29,077 bases of DNA, taken from Candidatus Latescibacterota bacterium (lineage in GTDB: Bacteria > Latescibacterota > UBA2968 > UBA8231). Positions within the stretch are counted from its first letter, which is position 1, and each line of letters starts with the position of its first letter. Made by a program: the position numbers and the translations under genes. Under the pieces are notes generated by a model. It saw only the letters and a program-made list of their open reading frames with translations, was not told the origin of the DNA and did not search any database. Shown here in pieces: positions 14,191 to 21,732 of the stretch. The DNA lies in the NCBI GenBank assembly GCA_021295675.1, contig JAGWBY010000007.1:15668-44744 (forward strand). The letters are read 5' to 3'.

Positions 14191-16494
14191 ATGCGCAACG
14201 CCATCCTCGTCAGTGCCCTGCTGCTCGCCACGCCCCTTGCTGGCGACCAACTTCGCATCGCCACCTCCAACGACTGGCGCCAATGGCAACTGCCCGGCGA
14301 CGCCGTCGAAGTCGCACGCGGTACGCTCAAACCCGCCTTTGTCCGCCGCGACATCAACGCCGTGGCCAACGCCTTTGACTTTGCCAGCGGCGGGATCCGC
14401 AAGGTAGGCTCCAACCCCGGCGATGCCCTCCATTTCATCGACGGCGACCCAGCGACTTACTGGGCCCCCGATCCGACCGCCCGCGTCGAGGATTGGTGGA
14501 TCGAAGTCGATCTGGGACGCGCGGTATCGGCGCGCAAAATCGAAATCCACTTCGCCGCCGACAGCACCCCGCTGGAGTTTTTCAAAGTCCTTACCTCCGA
14601 TGGCGAGCCTTTTTTCAGCAATGCCAACTCCATTCTCCCCGGCACGTTGCGCTACAACAAGCGCTGGCGCTATAGCTTTAACGAAGCCCACGTCATCGAG
14701 ATTGACTATGAGCTTAAGCCGCTCAAGAACATCCGCATTGAGGCCGACCTGCCCACGGAGAATATCCGCCTGAGTGAAGTGGTGGTTGAGAGCATCGGCG
14801 ACAACATTTCACTGGGGATCTGGGGCCGAGGGGGCAGCGTCGAAATCATTTCTGAAGCCACCTCTAAGTTGGGCCGCACCCTCGTTGAGTCGAAGGGGAT
14901 CAGCAATACCCTCGTCGATGGCGATATCACCACCTATTGGGGTACGGTGCATCGCGGCGGCTCGGGTACGCAGCCCGAACAACAGATCGGTCAGTTCGAA
15001 ATAGACTTAGGCGCACTGTACTGGGTGGACAGGGTGCGGATGTTGGGCGACGACAGCGGCGTCGCTCCAGGCAAAGGCTCGGGTCGCCACCGGAGCGGCG
15101 TTTTCAATTATCTGTGGTATCAGTTTTTTGTTTCCGACGGTTCCCGAGCACCGGATGGCTCACTGAGTTGGGAGCTGTTGGGCGAATTGCCCTCGGACCG
15201 CCGCAACCTAACGCAAGTCCGCCACTTCCAAGAGCTCTTCCCATTGCGCAAAGTCCGCCACGTGCGGCTGATCTTCCCCATGTCCGAGGGCTTTGAAGCC
15301 TTTAACGGTCGCATTGGTACCACGGCCGAGTGGCAGGTATTTGGCGAGGGCCATCCAGCCGAAGTCATGGCGCGTTCGCCGATTTACGACCTCGGTTCCA
15401 TACAACACATTGCGGAAATAGGCTGGGACATCGACGCGCCGCCGGGGGCTCGCGTCGAAATTCGCAGCCGCACCGGCAACCTCCTCGACAACCAGTACGT
15501 CTTCTACGACAAAAACGGCAAGCAAGTCACCCAGCGAAAATACGACAAGCTGATTCCCAGCTTCAGAGGAGCCATCGACACCATCCGCACGGCTGGAGCC
15601 GACTGGAGCAACTGGAGCCGGGCGTACGCGACCTCCGGCCAAGTCTTTCTCTCGCCCGGCCCTCGACGCTACGTGCAATTGGACATCCGCTTCCTCTCCG
15701 AAGATCCTTTCGTCGCCGCCACCCTAGACAATATCGTCCTCGAATTCGATAATCCGCTGGCTCAAGAGACGCGCGCCGAAGTTTTTCCCGTCGAGGTTGC
15801 CCCCGGCAAAATGAGTCAGTTTACCTACTATCTTCGCTCCGACTTTGTCTCGTCGAGCCGTGGCTTTGATCAGATCCAACTCGCCTCCACCGCCGGGGCC
15901 TCCTTCCGCGCGCTGCGCCTCGCCGGCGAGCCGGCTGCCCCCACGGTCGAAGAAACTGAAGATGGCTTCAAGCTCCTCCTCGCCGAGCCGGTGCGACGTT
16001 CAGCCCTAATCGAAATCGACTTCGAGAGCACCCTCTATCTCAACCAGACCCGCTTTGAAGCCTTTCTGTTCAACAGCGCTCTGTCAACCAATGCGCGTCA
16101 ACAGGTCGATCCCGGCGACGCCGAGGAGACCATCGCTAGCGACCGCACCTTTGTCTCCCTGCCCACCGACGGGCGACTCTTTGCGGACCTGTCGCTATCG
16201 AACCGGGTATTAACGCCCAATGGCGACGGCATCTCAGATCAGTTGCGCATTGACCTCGATCTGTTCAAAGTGCTCGACCCCCGACCGGTCATCATCGGCG
16301 TCTATACCTTGACTGGCCACCGGGTGGCCCTCATCAGCGACGCGGCCACCACGGCCGGCCGCCAGACCTATGAATGGGACGGACGCGACGGCCAAGGCCG
16401 CACGGTCGCGCCGGGTATCTACATCCTCCGCGTCACCGCGGAAGGGGACGCGCTTACTCGCAGCGAGAATCGCCTGATCTCGGTGGCCTACTGA
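14191..16494 (+). CDS. Large exported protein with discoidin-like domains and a FlgD-like C-terminal domain
   Basis: The 767-residue protein begins with a signal peptide (RNAILVSALLLATPLAG). Two discoidin (F5/8 type C)-like modules are suggested by FIDGDPATYWAPD...WWIEVDLGRAVSARKIEIHF (~82-122) and by NTLVDGDITTYWGTV...FEIDLGALYWVDRVRML (~239-285). The middle part holds further beta-rich segments. The last 99 residues (669-767) have LTPNGDGISDQLRIDL and then YEWDGRDGQGRTVAPGIYIL, the pattern of FlgD Ig-like/gliding-motility-type C-terminal domains used as surface or secretion tails. It is probably a surface carbohydrate- or matrix-binding protein. There is no clear Shine-Dalgarno at ATG 14191; an upstream in-frame ATG at 14098 would spoil the signal peptide. 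Its stop overlaps the next start. Confidence 0.8.
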   Translation: MRNAILVSALLLATPLAGDQLRIATSNDWRQWQLPGDAVEVARGTLKPAFVRRDINAVANAFDFASGGIRKVGSNPGDALHFIDGDPATYWAPDPTARVEDWWIEVDLGRAVSARKIEIHFAADSTPLEFFKVLTSDGEPFFSNANSILPGTLRYNKRWRYSFNEAHVIEIDYELKPLKNIRIEADLPTENIRLSEVVVESIGDNISLGIWGRGGSVEIISEATSKLGRTLVESKGISNTLVDGDITTYWGTVHRGGSGTQPEQQIGQFEIDLGALYWVDRVRMLGDDSGVAPGKGSGRHRSGVFNYLWYQFFVSDGSRAPDGSLSWELLGELPSDRRNLTQVRHFQELFPLRKVRHVRLIFPMSEGFEAFNGRIGTTAEWQVFGEGHPAEVMARSPIYDLGSIQHIAEIGWDIDAPPGARVEIRSRTGNLLDNQYVFYDKNGKQVTQRKYDKLIPSFRGAIDTIRTAGADWSNWSRAYATSGQVFLSPGPRRYVQLDIRFLSEDPFVAATLDNIVLEFDNPLAQETRAEVFPVEVAPGKMSQFTYYLRSDFVSSSRGFDQIQLASTAGASFRALRLAGEPAAPTVEETEDGFKLLLAEPVRRSALIEIDFESTLYLNQTRFEAFLFNSALSTNARQQVDPGDAEETIASDRTFVSLPTDGRLFADLSLSNRVLTPNGDGISDQLRIDLDLFKVLDPRPVIIGVYTLTGHRVALISDAATTAGRQTYEWDGRDGQGRTVAPGIYILRVTAEGDALTRSENRLISVAY

Positions 16495-18512
16495 TGGATA
16501 GGCTCCTGACCAACCGATCGGCCTTCTTGCTGTGGCTGGTTGCGTCGTGGGTCACCACGGCAGAAGCTGACATTGTCTTGTGGCAAATAGGCGGTAGCGG
16601 CTTGGAGTGGGCCGAACACGACTCGGTCGCCATTCTGATCGATGAGACTACCACGCCAGGAGCAATACAGCCCGTCTATATACAGCCCGACCGCTCCGTC
16701 TTCTCCTATCTGACCAATTGGGGCAGTTGGACTCCCCGCGAACTGGGCTACGTCGATGGCGAAAGACCGCGAGTGTCTGGCAATTTGCGCTTGGTCGATG
16801 GCGACAGCACGTCCTATCTCGCGCCCTCTTCGGGCGGCAGTCCCGACGGCCGCACCTTCACCTTCGACTTGGCCGTGCCAGTGCCGATTTTCTCCTTCGG
16901 GTTCTACACGCCCTCGCAGGGATATCGCTCGGACGGCAAGAGTTTGCGCGAAGATGTCGTGCCCGCGTACGAGCTGTATGTCGCCACCCATAATCCGAAC
17001 GAATGGCAGCAGATCGCCGACGTGCAGGAGAATTTCCGCTCCATCGTCCAGCACCAGTTTCCCCGCCAGTACGTGCGCTTCGCCCGCTATATCCGCCGGC
17101 TCTCGCGCTCGCTCGAAGCCGCGCAGATCGAGGCCCTGCAAAGATCGTCTCAGGCAGTTTTTGCCAAGGGCCAAGCTCATCGGGGCACCATCGGCGATTT
17201 CGAACTCTTCGGCCAAGGGATCCCCCTGCGCGCGGTGTACAAAACCCGTATCTTCGACTTGGAGCAGACGGTCAATTTCGGCCGCTTCTCTTGGTCGGCG
17301 ACATCGCTGCGAATGGTGGATGGCGAGTCGGTGGAGGCCGCCGACGCCCCCGTCTCAATCCAAGTCGAGGCGCGCACTGGCATTGACCCCAAGCCGGACC
17401 TCTACTACGAGTTCACCGACATGGGCACCCGCGTCCCGGTGTCGCAGCAACGCTATCAAGACGTGCTCAAAAACCCGAGCGGGGCAGTCAATACCGCCGA
17501 CGGCCAGGGCGGAACGCTGACGCTGACGACGCGCCCCAAGCCGGGGATTCGCGCCGGCATCGAATACGACCAAGACAACTGGACTTTCTGGTCGGTGCCA
17601 ACGTTCGAGTCGGGCCAAACGCTCGGCCTGCGGTCCGGCTCTCATCTACAGCTAAAAATCGTCCTGAATAGTGAGGATTTCGACGCCTTCGTGCGGCTCG
17701 ATTCCCTGTGGATCGAAACCTCGCCGACGTTGGCCACCTCGGTCATCGGCGAAGTGGCCCGGTTGGACGACCCGCAGCCCCTGCGCGGCGTGGCCGAGGT
17801 GGAGATGGGCGCGATGACGGAGTTCGTCTATGATGTCAAAGCGGAAGTTTCCGCCGCTGACACGGGTTTCGACGCGCTGCGCATCCACACCGGCGGACCG
17901 CCCGCGTTCAAGCACCTCGAAACGGGTATCCCCTTGCGACAAGTGGAAGCGAGTGAGGTAGTCGAAGGTGAGGATGAGCTGACGATACGATTGCCAGAGC
18001 ACCTGAACGCCGGCCGTAACGAGTTGATCCGCGTCGTCTTCGCCGCCGAGGTCTTCGATTTTGCCTGGACCTTCGACGGCCAAGTACTCGACAGCCAGAG
18101 CCAGAGCCTGCCGCAGCCCGTACAGAGTGGCGATGTCGGCGATGACCTCGCTACCAGTACCCTGCGCGTCCTTGCCTCGACTTCCCAAGCCGAGAAAATC
18201 CGCGACCTGCGCCTCTCCACCGCCGTAATCACGCCCAACGACGACGGCGTCAACGACCTGCTGGAAATCGAGTATGCCCTCTTAGGGCTGCCCCGCACCG
18301 TGGCCACCCGGCTGAACATCCACGCACTCGACGGCCGCAAGGTCGCCACCCTAGCGGCAGGCAGCCAGAAGTCGGGCCTACAGCGCATTCGTTGGGACGG
18401 CCGCGACGCCAGCGGGGCACTTTTGCCAACGGGCCTCTACCTGCTCGGGCTAGAAGTCGAAGGGGAGGCCACAGTGATCAAACGGCTCATACCAGTGGGA
18501 TTGGCTTATTGA
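16494..18512 (+). CDS. Second discoidin-like/FlgD-tailed exported protein
   Basis: The 672-residue protein has a signal peptide (residues ~1-25, FLLWLVASWVTTAEA). A VDGDSTSYLAP stretch followed by FTFDLAVPVPIFSFGFYTP recalls a discoidin jelly-roll strand set. Later parts (QVEARTGIDPKPDLYYEF, DNWTFWSVP) are beta-rich and parallel to segments of the upstream protein (VEIRSRTGN, ADWSNWSRAY), so the two genes are likely paralogs from an old duplication. The C-terminal 99 residues (574-672) again match the FlgD Ig-like pattern: ITPNDDGVNDLLEIEY and RWDGRDASGALLPTGLYLL. The ATG at 16494 overlaps the upstream TGA by one base (TGATG), so synthesis is coupled. The two products may form a complex on the cell surface. 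Confidence 0.8.
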   Translation: MDRLLTNRSAFLLWLVASWVTTAEADIVLWQIGGSGLEWAEHDSVAILIDETTTPGAIQPVYIQPDRSVFSYLTNWGSWTPRELGYVDGERPRVSGNLRLVDGDSTSYLAPSSGGSPDGRTFTFDLAVPVPIFSFGFYTPSQGYRSDGKSLREDVVPAYELYVATHNPNEWQQIADVQENFRSIVQHQFPRQYVRFARYIRRLSRSLEAAQIEALQRSSQAVFAKGQAHRGTIGDFELFGQGIPLRAVYKTRIFDLEQTVNFGRFSWSATSLRMVDGESVEAADAPVSIQVEARTGIDPKPDLYYEFTDMGTRVPVSQQRYQDVLKNPSGAVNTADGQGGTLTLTTRPKPGIRAGIEYDQDNWTFWSVPTFESGQTLGLRSGSHLQLKIVLNSEDFDAFVRLDSLWIETSPTLATSVIGEVARLDDPQPLRGVAEVEMGAMTEFVYDVKAEVSAADTGFDALRIHTGGPPAFKHLETGIPLRQVEASEVVEGEDELTIRLPEHLNAGRNELIRVVFAAEVFDFAWTFDGQVLDSQSQSLPQPVQSGDVGDDLATSTLRVLASTSQAEKIRDLRLSTAVITPNDDGVNDLLEIEYALLGLPRTVATRLNIHALDGRKVATLAAGSQKSGLQRIRWDGRDASGALLPTGLYLLGLEVEGEATVIKRLIPVGLAY

Positions 18513-18532
18513 TCATCCCTACTATGTCGCGG

Positions 18533-18561
18533 TTGACCCGCTACAAGAGCGGTCGTACTAT
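18533..18561 (+). promoter_or_regulatory. Promoter candidate for the dCMP deaminase run
   Basis: TTGACC (18533-18538) and TACTAT (18556-18561) are separated by 17 bases in the 108-bp gap before the dCMP deaminase gene; the predicted leader is about 53 bases. Confidence 0.5.
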
Positions 18562-18620
18562 TCTCCGACCAACCCGCATTCCGCACCATTCGCACGAAAT
18601 AGCTAGGTGACTGAGCAATC

Positions 18621-19163
18621 ATGTCGAGGAAGGGAAGCACTGTGTTCGAGCGGCCCGACTGGGACGAGTACTACATGCGCATCGCCATGGCCGTCCGGGC
18701 GCGCGCCAACTGCACGGGCAACCGCATCGGGGCCATCTTGGTGCAAAACGACCGGATCATTTCGACCGGGTACAACGGCACCCCGCACAACATGGTCAAC
18801 TGTCTCGACGGCGGCTGCGACCGCTGTGCCCACCGCGACCTGTACGCTTCGGGCAAGGACTACGATTTGTGCATCTGCGTCCACGCCGAGCAAAACGCGC
18901 TGTTGTCGGCGGCGCGCTTTGGCATCGCCACCGAGGGAGCGCTGCTGTATTCGACGATGCGGCCTTGTTTTGGCTGTGCCAAAGAAATCCTCCAAGCCAA
19001 GATACACGCGGTGTATTACCTACACGATTGGATCTATCCCGACGCCGAGCGGCAGGATAGCTACGAGGAGCTGTTGTCGTTTGTGCCGGGCGGCGTGCGG
19101 GCCGTGGCCATGGACGACCCAGACGCGGCTTGGGCCGTCTCCTCCTTGCGCCAAGACGAGTGA
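18621..19163 (+). CDS. Deoxycytidylate (dCMP) deaminase
   Basis: The 180-residue protein belongs to the zinc-dependent cytidine/deoxycytidylate deaminase superfamily and makes dUMP from dCMP for thymidylate synthesis. The zinc site is HAEQN (residues 88-92, with E90 as the proton shuttle) and PCFGCAK (115-121). The start RPDWDEYYMRIAMAVRARA and ISTGYNGTPHN are typical of the dCMP branch, as is the Cys/His-rich insert CLDGGCDRCAHRD, which may bind a second zinc. ATG 18621 is used here; GTG 18642, with AGGAAGGG just upstream, gives a start (FERPDWDEYY) closer to many homologs and may be the true one. The CBM9-like gene starts two bases after its stop. Confidence 0.92.
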   Translation: MSRKGSTVFERPDWDEYYMRIAMAVRARANCTGNRIGAILVQNDRIISTGYNGTPHNMVNCLDGGCDRCAHRDLYASGKDYDLCICVHAEQNALLSAARFGIATEGALLYSTMRPCFGCAKEILQAKIHAVYYLHDWIYPDAERQDSYEELLSFVPGGVRAVAMDDPDAAWAVSSLRQDE

Positions 19164-19165
19164 GG

Positions 19166-20662
19166 ATGCGGCGCGCTGCTTGGGCCGCGTGGGCGAGCCT
19201 GATGGCCGTGGGAGCTGGCGGCGCAGAGCCGGTCGCGGTGGTACCGGCAACTCCCAAGCCAACGCTCGACGGCATACTGATCGAGTGGGGGGCACCCGAG
19301 CGCATCGGCCTAGTTCCCGGCGGCGAGCGCGTGGGCGTGCGCGGGGCCTTTACCGGCCCGGAAGATCACGAAGCCGACCTTTACCTGATGTGGGACGCCG
19401 ACTACGTGTACGTGGCGGCCGCGGTAGTTGACGATATCGTAGATGCCCAACAGATTCCCCCCGACAAAAGCAAATGGCGCGGCCCATCCGGGGAGCGCAA
19501 GGACGCGATGTTTTACTACGATCACCTGAAAATTTTTCTGCGCGGCCCAGAGCAGCCCTTGGGGCATACCATCTGGCTGAGTCCGGCCAACGGCACGCCC
19601 TATCTGTGGGGGGGCATGCAGCGCAGAAAGCCTACAGAGCGCATTCCCTTAAAAGCCGGTGCAGCGCAGCGCGATCAGCTCTACACCTTTGAAGTGGGCA
19701 TTCCCTGGCGCTGGCTGGGCTTCTATCCCCAGCCCGACATGGTGCTCGACGCGCTCTTTCTGCTGCCGGATTCCGACCTGCCCAACGAGGAATTGCGCGA
19801 CAAAGTGCGGCAGAGCAACAAGTGGATCTGGTGGCAGGGCAAGGTGCAGCTCAAAGGGCAGCCACCGGGGTTGCGCCTGCTGCCCCCCAAGCAGCAGGTC
19901 ATCGCGGAGATTGCGGAGAAGACGCGGGATATTACCGTGCCTAAAGTGGACCGGGATGGACAGGAGGAAAAGAAGCAGGATGGGCAGGATGAAAGGATGG
20001 ACCGGGACGGACAGGATGAAAAGAGGCAGGATGGACAGGATTTGGTTGGAGTTGGGAAAAGTCCGGTCGCACAGGGGGAAGTTCCGGCTGAGGCGGCCAG
20101 CGAGGATTCTGGCACAGTAAGAGCACAAGCGGCCGTGCAACCTGCGTCGGTGCCCACGATTAGGTCGCGGCTGAACAGGTCGTTGTTGGCCAAGAGGCAT
20201 CCAGCGCCGGATTGGGTGCGAGCGCTCAACGACGACGCGGAAGTGTCGCGGGGCCAAGTCGATTCGCTCTATTATAGATTGACCCACTCGCTGGCGCGCC
20301 TGACCGCGGACCGCATTAATGCCCGCACCGACGGAATTGTCATGGACATCGCTGAATACGCGGGGACTTGGCGGGCGCAGGCTCAGCACTTCTTGCAAAA
20401 ACTGCTGGCCAAGACGCTGGCCGATCTAAAGCAGGGGCAGCTACAATCGCAGATCGCCAGCGCGGCCGCCGAGGTTGGCGTAGATGGCGACCAAGCTATC
20501 CGTTTAGTGCAATCGCTCTGCCGCGAGGCTCTAAAGATATACACCGAGGGCAAGGTCGCTAGTTCCGAAACCCTAATCGACAAGGCGCGGCGGCGCGCCA
20601 AACTCTCCGAGGGGCAGGCGCAAGACCTGCTGGCCGTGCTGGCATCGTCTATACCCCAATAA
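19166..20662 (+). CDS. Exported CBM9/DOMON-like protein with an inserted Asp-Gly-Gln repeat tract
   Basis: The 498-residue protein starts with a probable signal peptide (RRAAWAAWASLMAVGAGGAE). Residues ~25-235 resemble carbohydrate-binding module family 9/DOMON-like domains: PTLDGILIEWGAPE, DLYLMWDADYVYVAAAVVDD, DHLKIFLRG, and YTFEVGIPWRWLGFYPQPDM. It probably binds a sugar, cytochrome or matrix ligand outside the cell. Residues ~262-295 are a low-complexity DRDGQ/QDGQDE tract from a 51-bp DNA duplication, which looks inserted between two domains. The C-terminal ~150 residues are helical with no recognised family. It starts two bases after the dCMP deaminase stop (GTGAGG then ATG) and ends two bases before the dehydrogenase, so all are probably in one transcript. 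Confidence 0.75.
   Translation: MRRAAWAAWASLMAVGAGGAEPVAVVPATPKPTLDGILIEWGAPERIGLVPGGERVGVRGAFTGPEDHEADLYLMWDADYVYVAAAVVDDIVDAQQIPPDKSKWRGPSGERKDAMFYYDHLKIFLRGPEQPLGHTIWLSPANGTPYLWGGMQRRKPTERIPLKAGAAQRDQLYTFEVGIPWRWLGFYPQPDMVLDALFLLPDSDLPNEELRDKVRQSNKWIWWQGKVQLKGQPPGLRLLPPKQQVIAEIAEKTRDITVPKVDRDGQEEKKQDGQDERMDRDGQDEKRQDGQDLVGVGKSPVAQGEVPAEAASEDSGTVRAQAAVQPASVPTIRSRLNRSLLAKRHPAPDWVRALNDDAEVSRGQVDSLYYRLTHSLARLTADRINARTDGIVMDIAEYAGTWRAQAQHFLQKLLAKTLADLKQGQLQSQIASAAAEVGVDGDQAIRLVQSLCREALKIYTEGKVASSETLIDKARRRAKLSEGQAQDLLAVLASSIPQ
19947..20042. repeat. 51-bp imperfect tandem duplication in the CBM9-like gene
   Basis: Unit one is 19947-19997; unit two starts at 19998. Both open with TGGACCGGGA and contain GGACAGGAKGAAAAG and CAGGATGGRCAGGAT. 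The offset of 51 bp keeps the frame (17 residues, DRDGQxEKxQDGQD). Within each unit a shorter GGAYGGRCAGGAT motif recurs. Confidence 0.8.
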
Positions 20663-20664
20663 TT

Positions 20665-21714
20665 ATGCCCGTATTTTCTATCGAACACTTGCGCCAAGTC
20701 GGCGCAGCCATCTTCGCGGCAGCCGGCGCACCGCCCGCGGCAGCCGATGTCGTCGCCAAGCTACTGGCCGATGCCAATGCCGTGGGGCACGATTCGCACG
20801 GCGTCATCCGCATTCCCCAATACATAAGCACCATTGAAAAGGGGGAGATCGTTCCCCACGCCGAGGTCGAAGTCGTGCGCCAAGCTATCGCCGCTGCCGT
20901 GCTCGACGGACACTGGGGATTTGGCCAAGTGGTGATGAACCAAGCGGTGGAGATGGGCTTGGAACGCGCTGGCAACTGCGGAGTCGCAGCTATAACCGTC
21001 AAAAACGCCAACCACATTGGTCGCCTCGGCAGCTATGTGGAGCACATCGCCGAAGCGAACATGATCGGCCTGCTCTGTGCCAACTCGCACGGTGCCGGTG
21101 CTGGCGTGGCCCCTTGGGGCGGCATCGCCGGGCGCTTGGCCACCAATCCGCTGGCGGGCGGCTGGCCCGACGGAGAAGGCGGAGCACTTGTATTGGACAT
21201 TACGACTAGCGTGGTGGCCGAGGGCAAGGTGCGGGTCAAGCGCAACCGAGGCGAGCCGGTCCCCGAGGGATGGATCATCGACGCGGCTGGCCAGCCATCG
21301 ACAGATCCCGCGGACTTTTACGACGAGCCACGCGGCAGCCTCCTGCCCTTTGGCGGCGTCATGGGCCACAAGGGCTACGGACTTGGAGTGGTGGTGGAGC
21401 TGTTGGGCGGGGCGCTGAGCGGGGCGGGTTGTGCGCGGGGTCGGAAGGCGCGGATCGGCAACGGCTGCTTCTTGCTGGTCATCGACATTGGGCGCTTTCA
21501 GCCGTTTGCTGAGTACGCGGCCCAAGTGCGGGCATTCGCGGATTATTTGCGGTCTTCGCCCAAGGCCGAGGGCGTCGATGCCATCCTGCTGCCCGGAGAG
21601 CTGGAAAAACGCGAGCGACAGCGGCGCCAGGCCGGCGTGGCGGTGGAGGAAGAAACTTGGCGGCAAATCCTAGATTGCGCTCAGCGGGTCGGAGCCGTCC
21701 TACCAAGCGTTTAG
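20665..21714 (+). CDS. Ldh2-family (malate/L-lactate/ureidoglycolate-type) dehydrogenase
   Basis: The 349-residue NAD(P)-dependent oxidoreductase belongs to the type-2 malate/L-lactate dehydrogenase family, not the classical Rossmann one. Signs are DANAVGHDSHGVIRIPQYI (residues ~36-54, with HDSHG at 42-46), DGHWGFGQVVMNQAVEMGLE, ITVKNANHIGRLGSYVEHIA, VAPWGGIAGRLATNPLA, and LLPFGGVMGHKGYGLGVVVE. The conserved His of KNANHIGR and the HDSHG segment are the expected active-site region. The substrate could be malate, lactate, sulfolactate or a related 2-hydroxy acid. The start at ATG 20665 is two bases after the previous stop. It is followed after 18 bp by the TPP enzyme. Confidence 0.88.
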   Translation: MPVFSIEHLRQVGAAIFAAAGAPPAAADVVAKLLADANAVGHDSHGVIRIPQYISTIEKGEIVPHAEVEVVRQAIAAAVLDGHWGFGQVVMNQAVEMGLERAGNCGVAAITVKNANHIGRLGSYVEHIAEANMIGLLCANSHGAGAGVAPWGGIAGRLATNPLAGGWPDGEGGALVLDITTSVVAEGKVRVKRNRGEPVPEGWIIDAAGQPSTDPADFYDEPRGSLLPFGGVMGHKGYGLGVVVELLGGALSGAGCARGRKARIGNGCFLLVIDIGRFQPFAEYAAQVRAFADYLRSSPKAEGVDAILLPGELEKRERQRRQAGVAVEEETWRQILDCAQRVGAVLPSV

Positions 21715-21732
21715 CACAAGGAGCACTATTTA

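Noticed and set aside
16488..17216. 242-codon minus-strand frame inside the second FlgD-tailed gene
   Set aside because: Composition mirrors the coding strand and no ribosome site or motif supports it.
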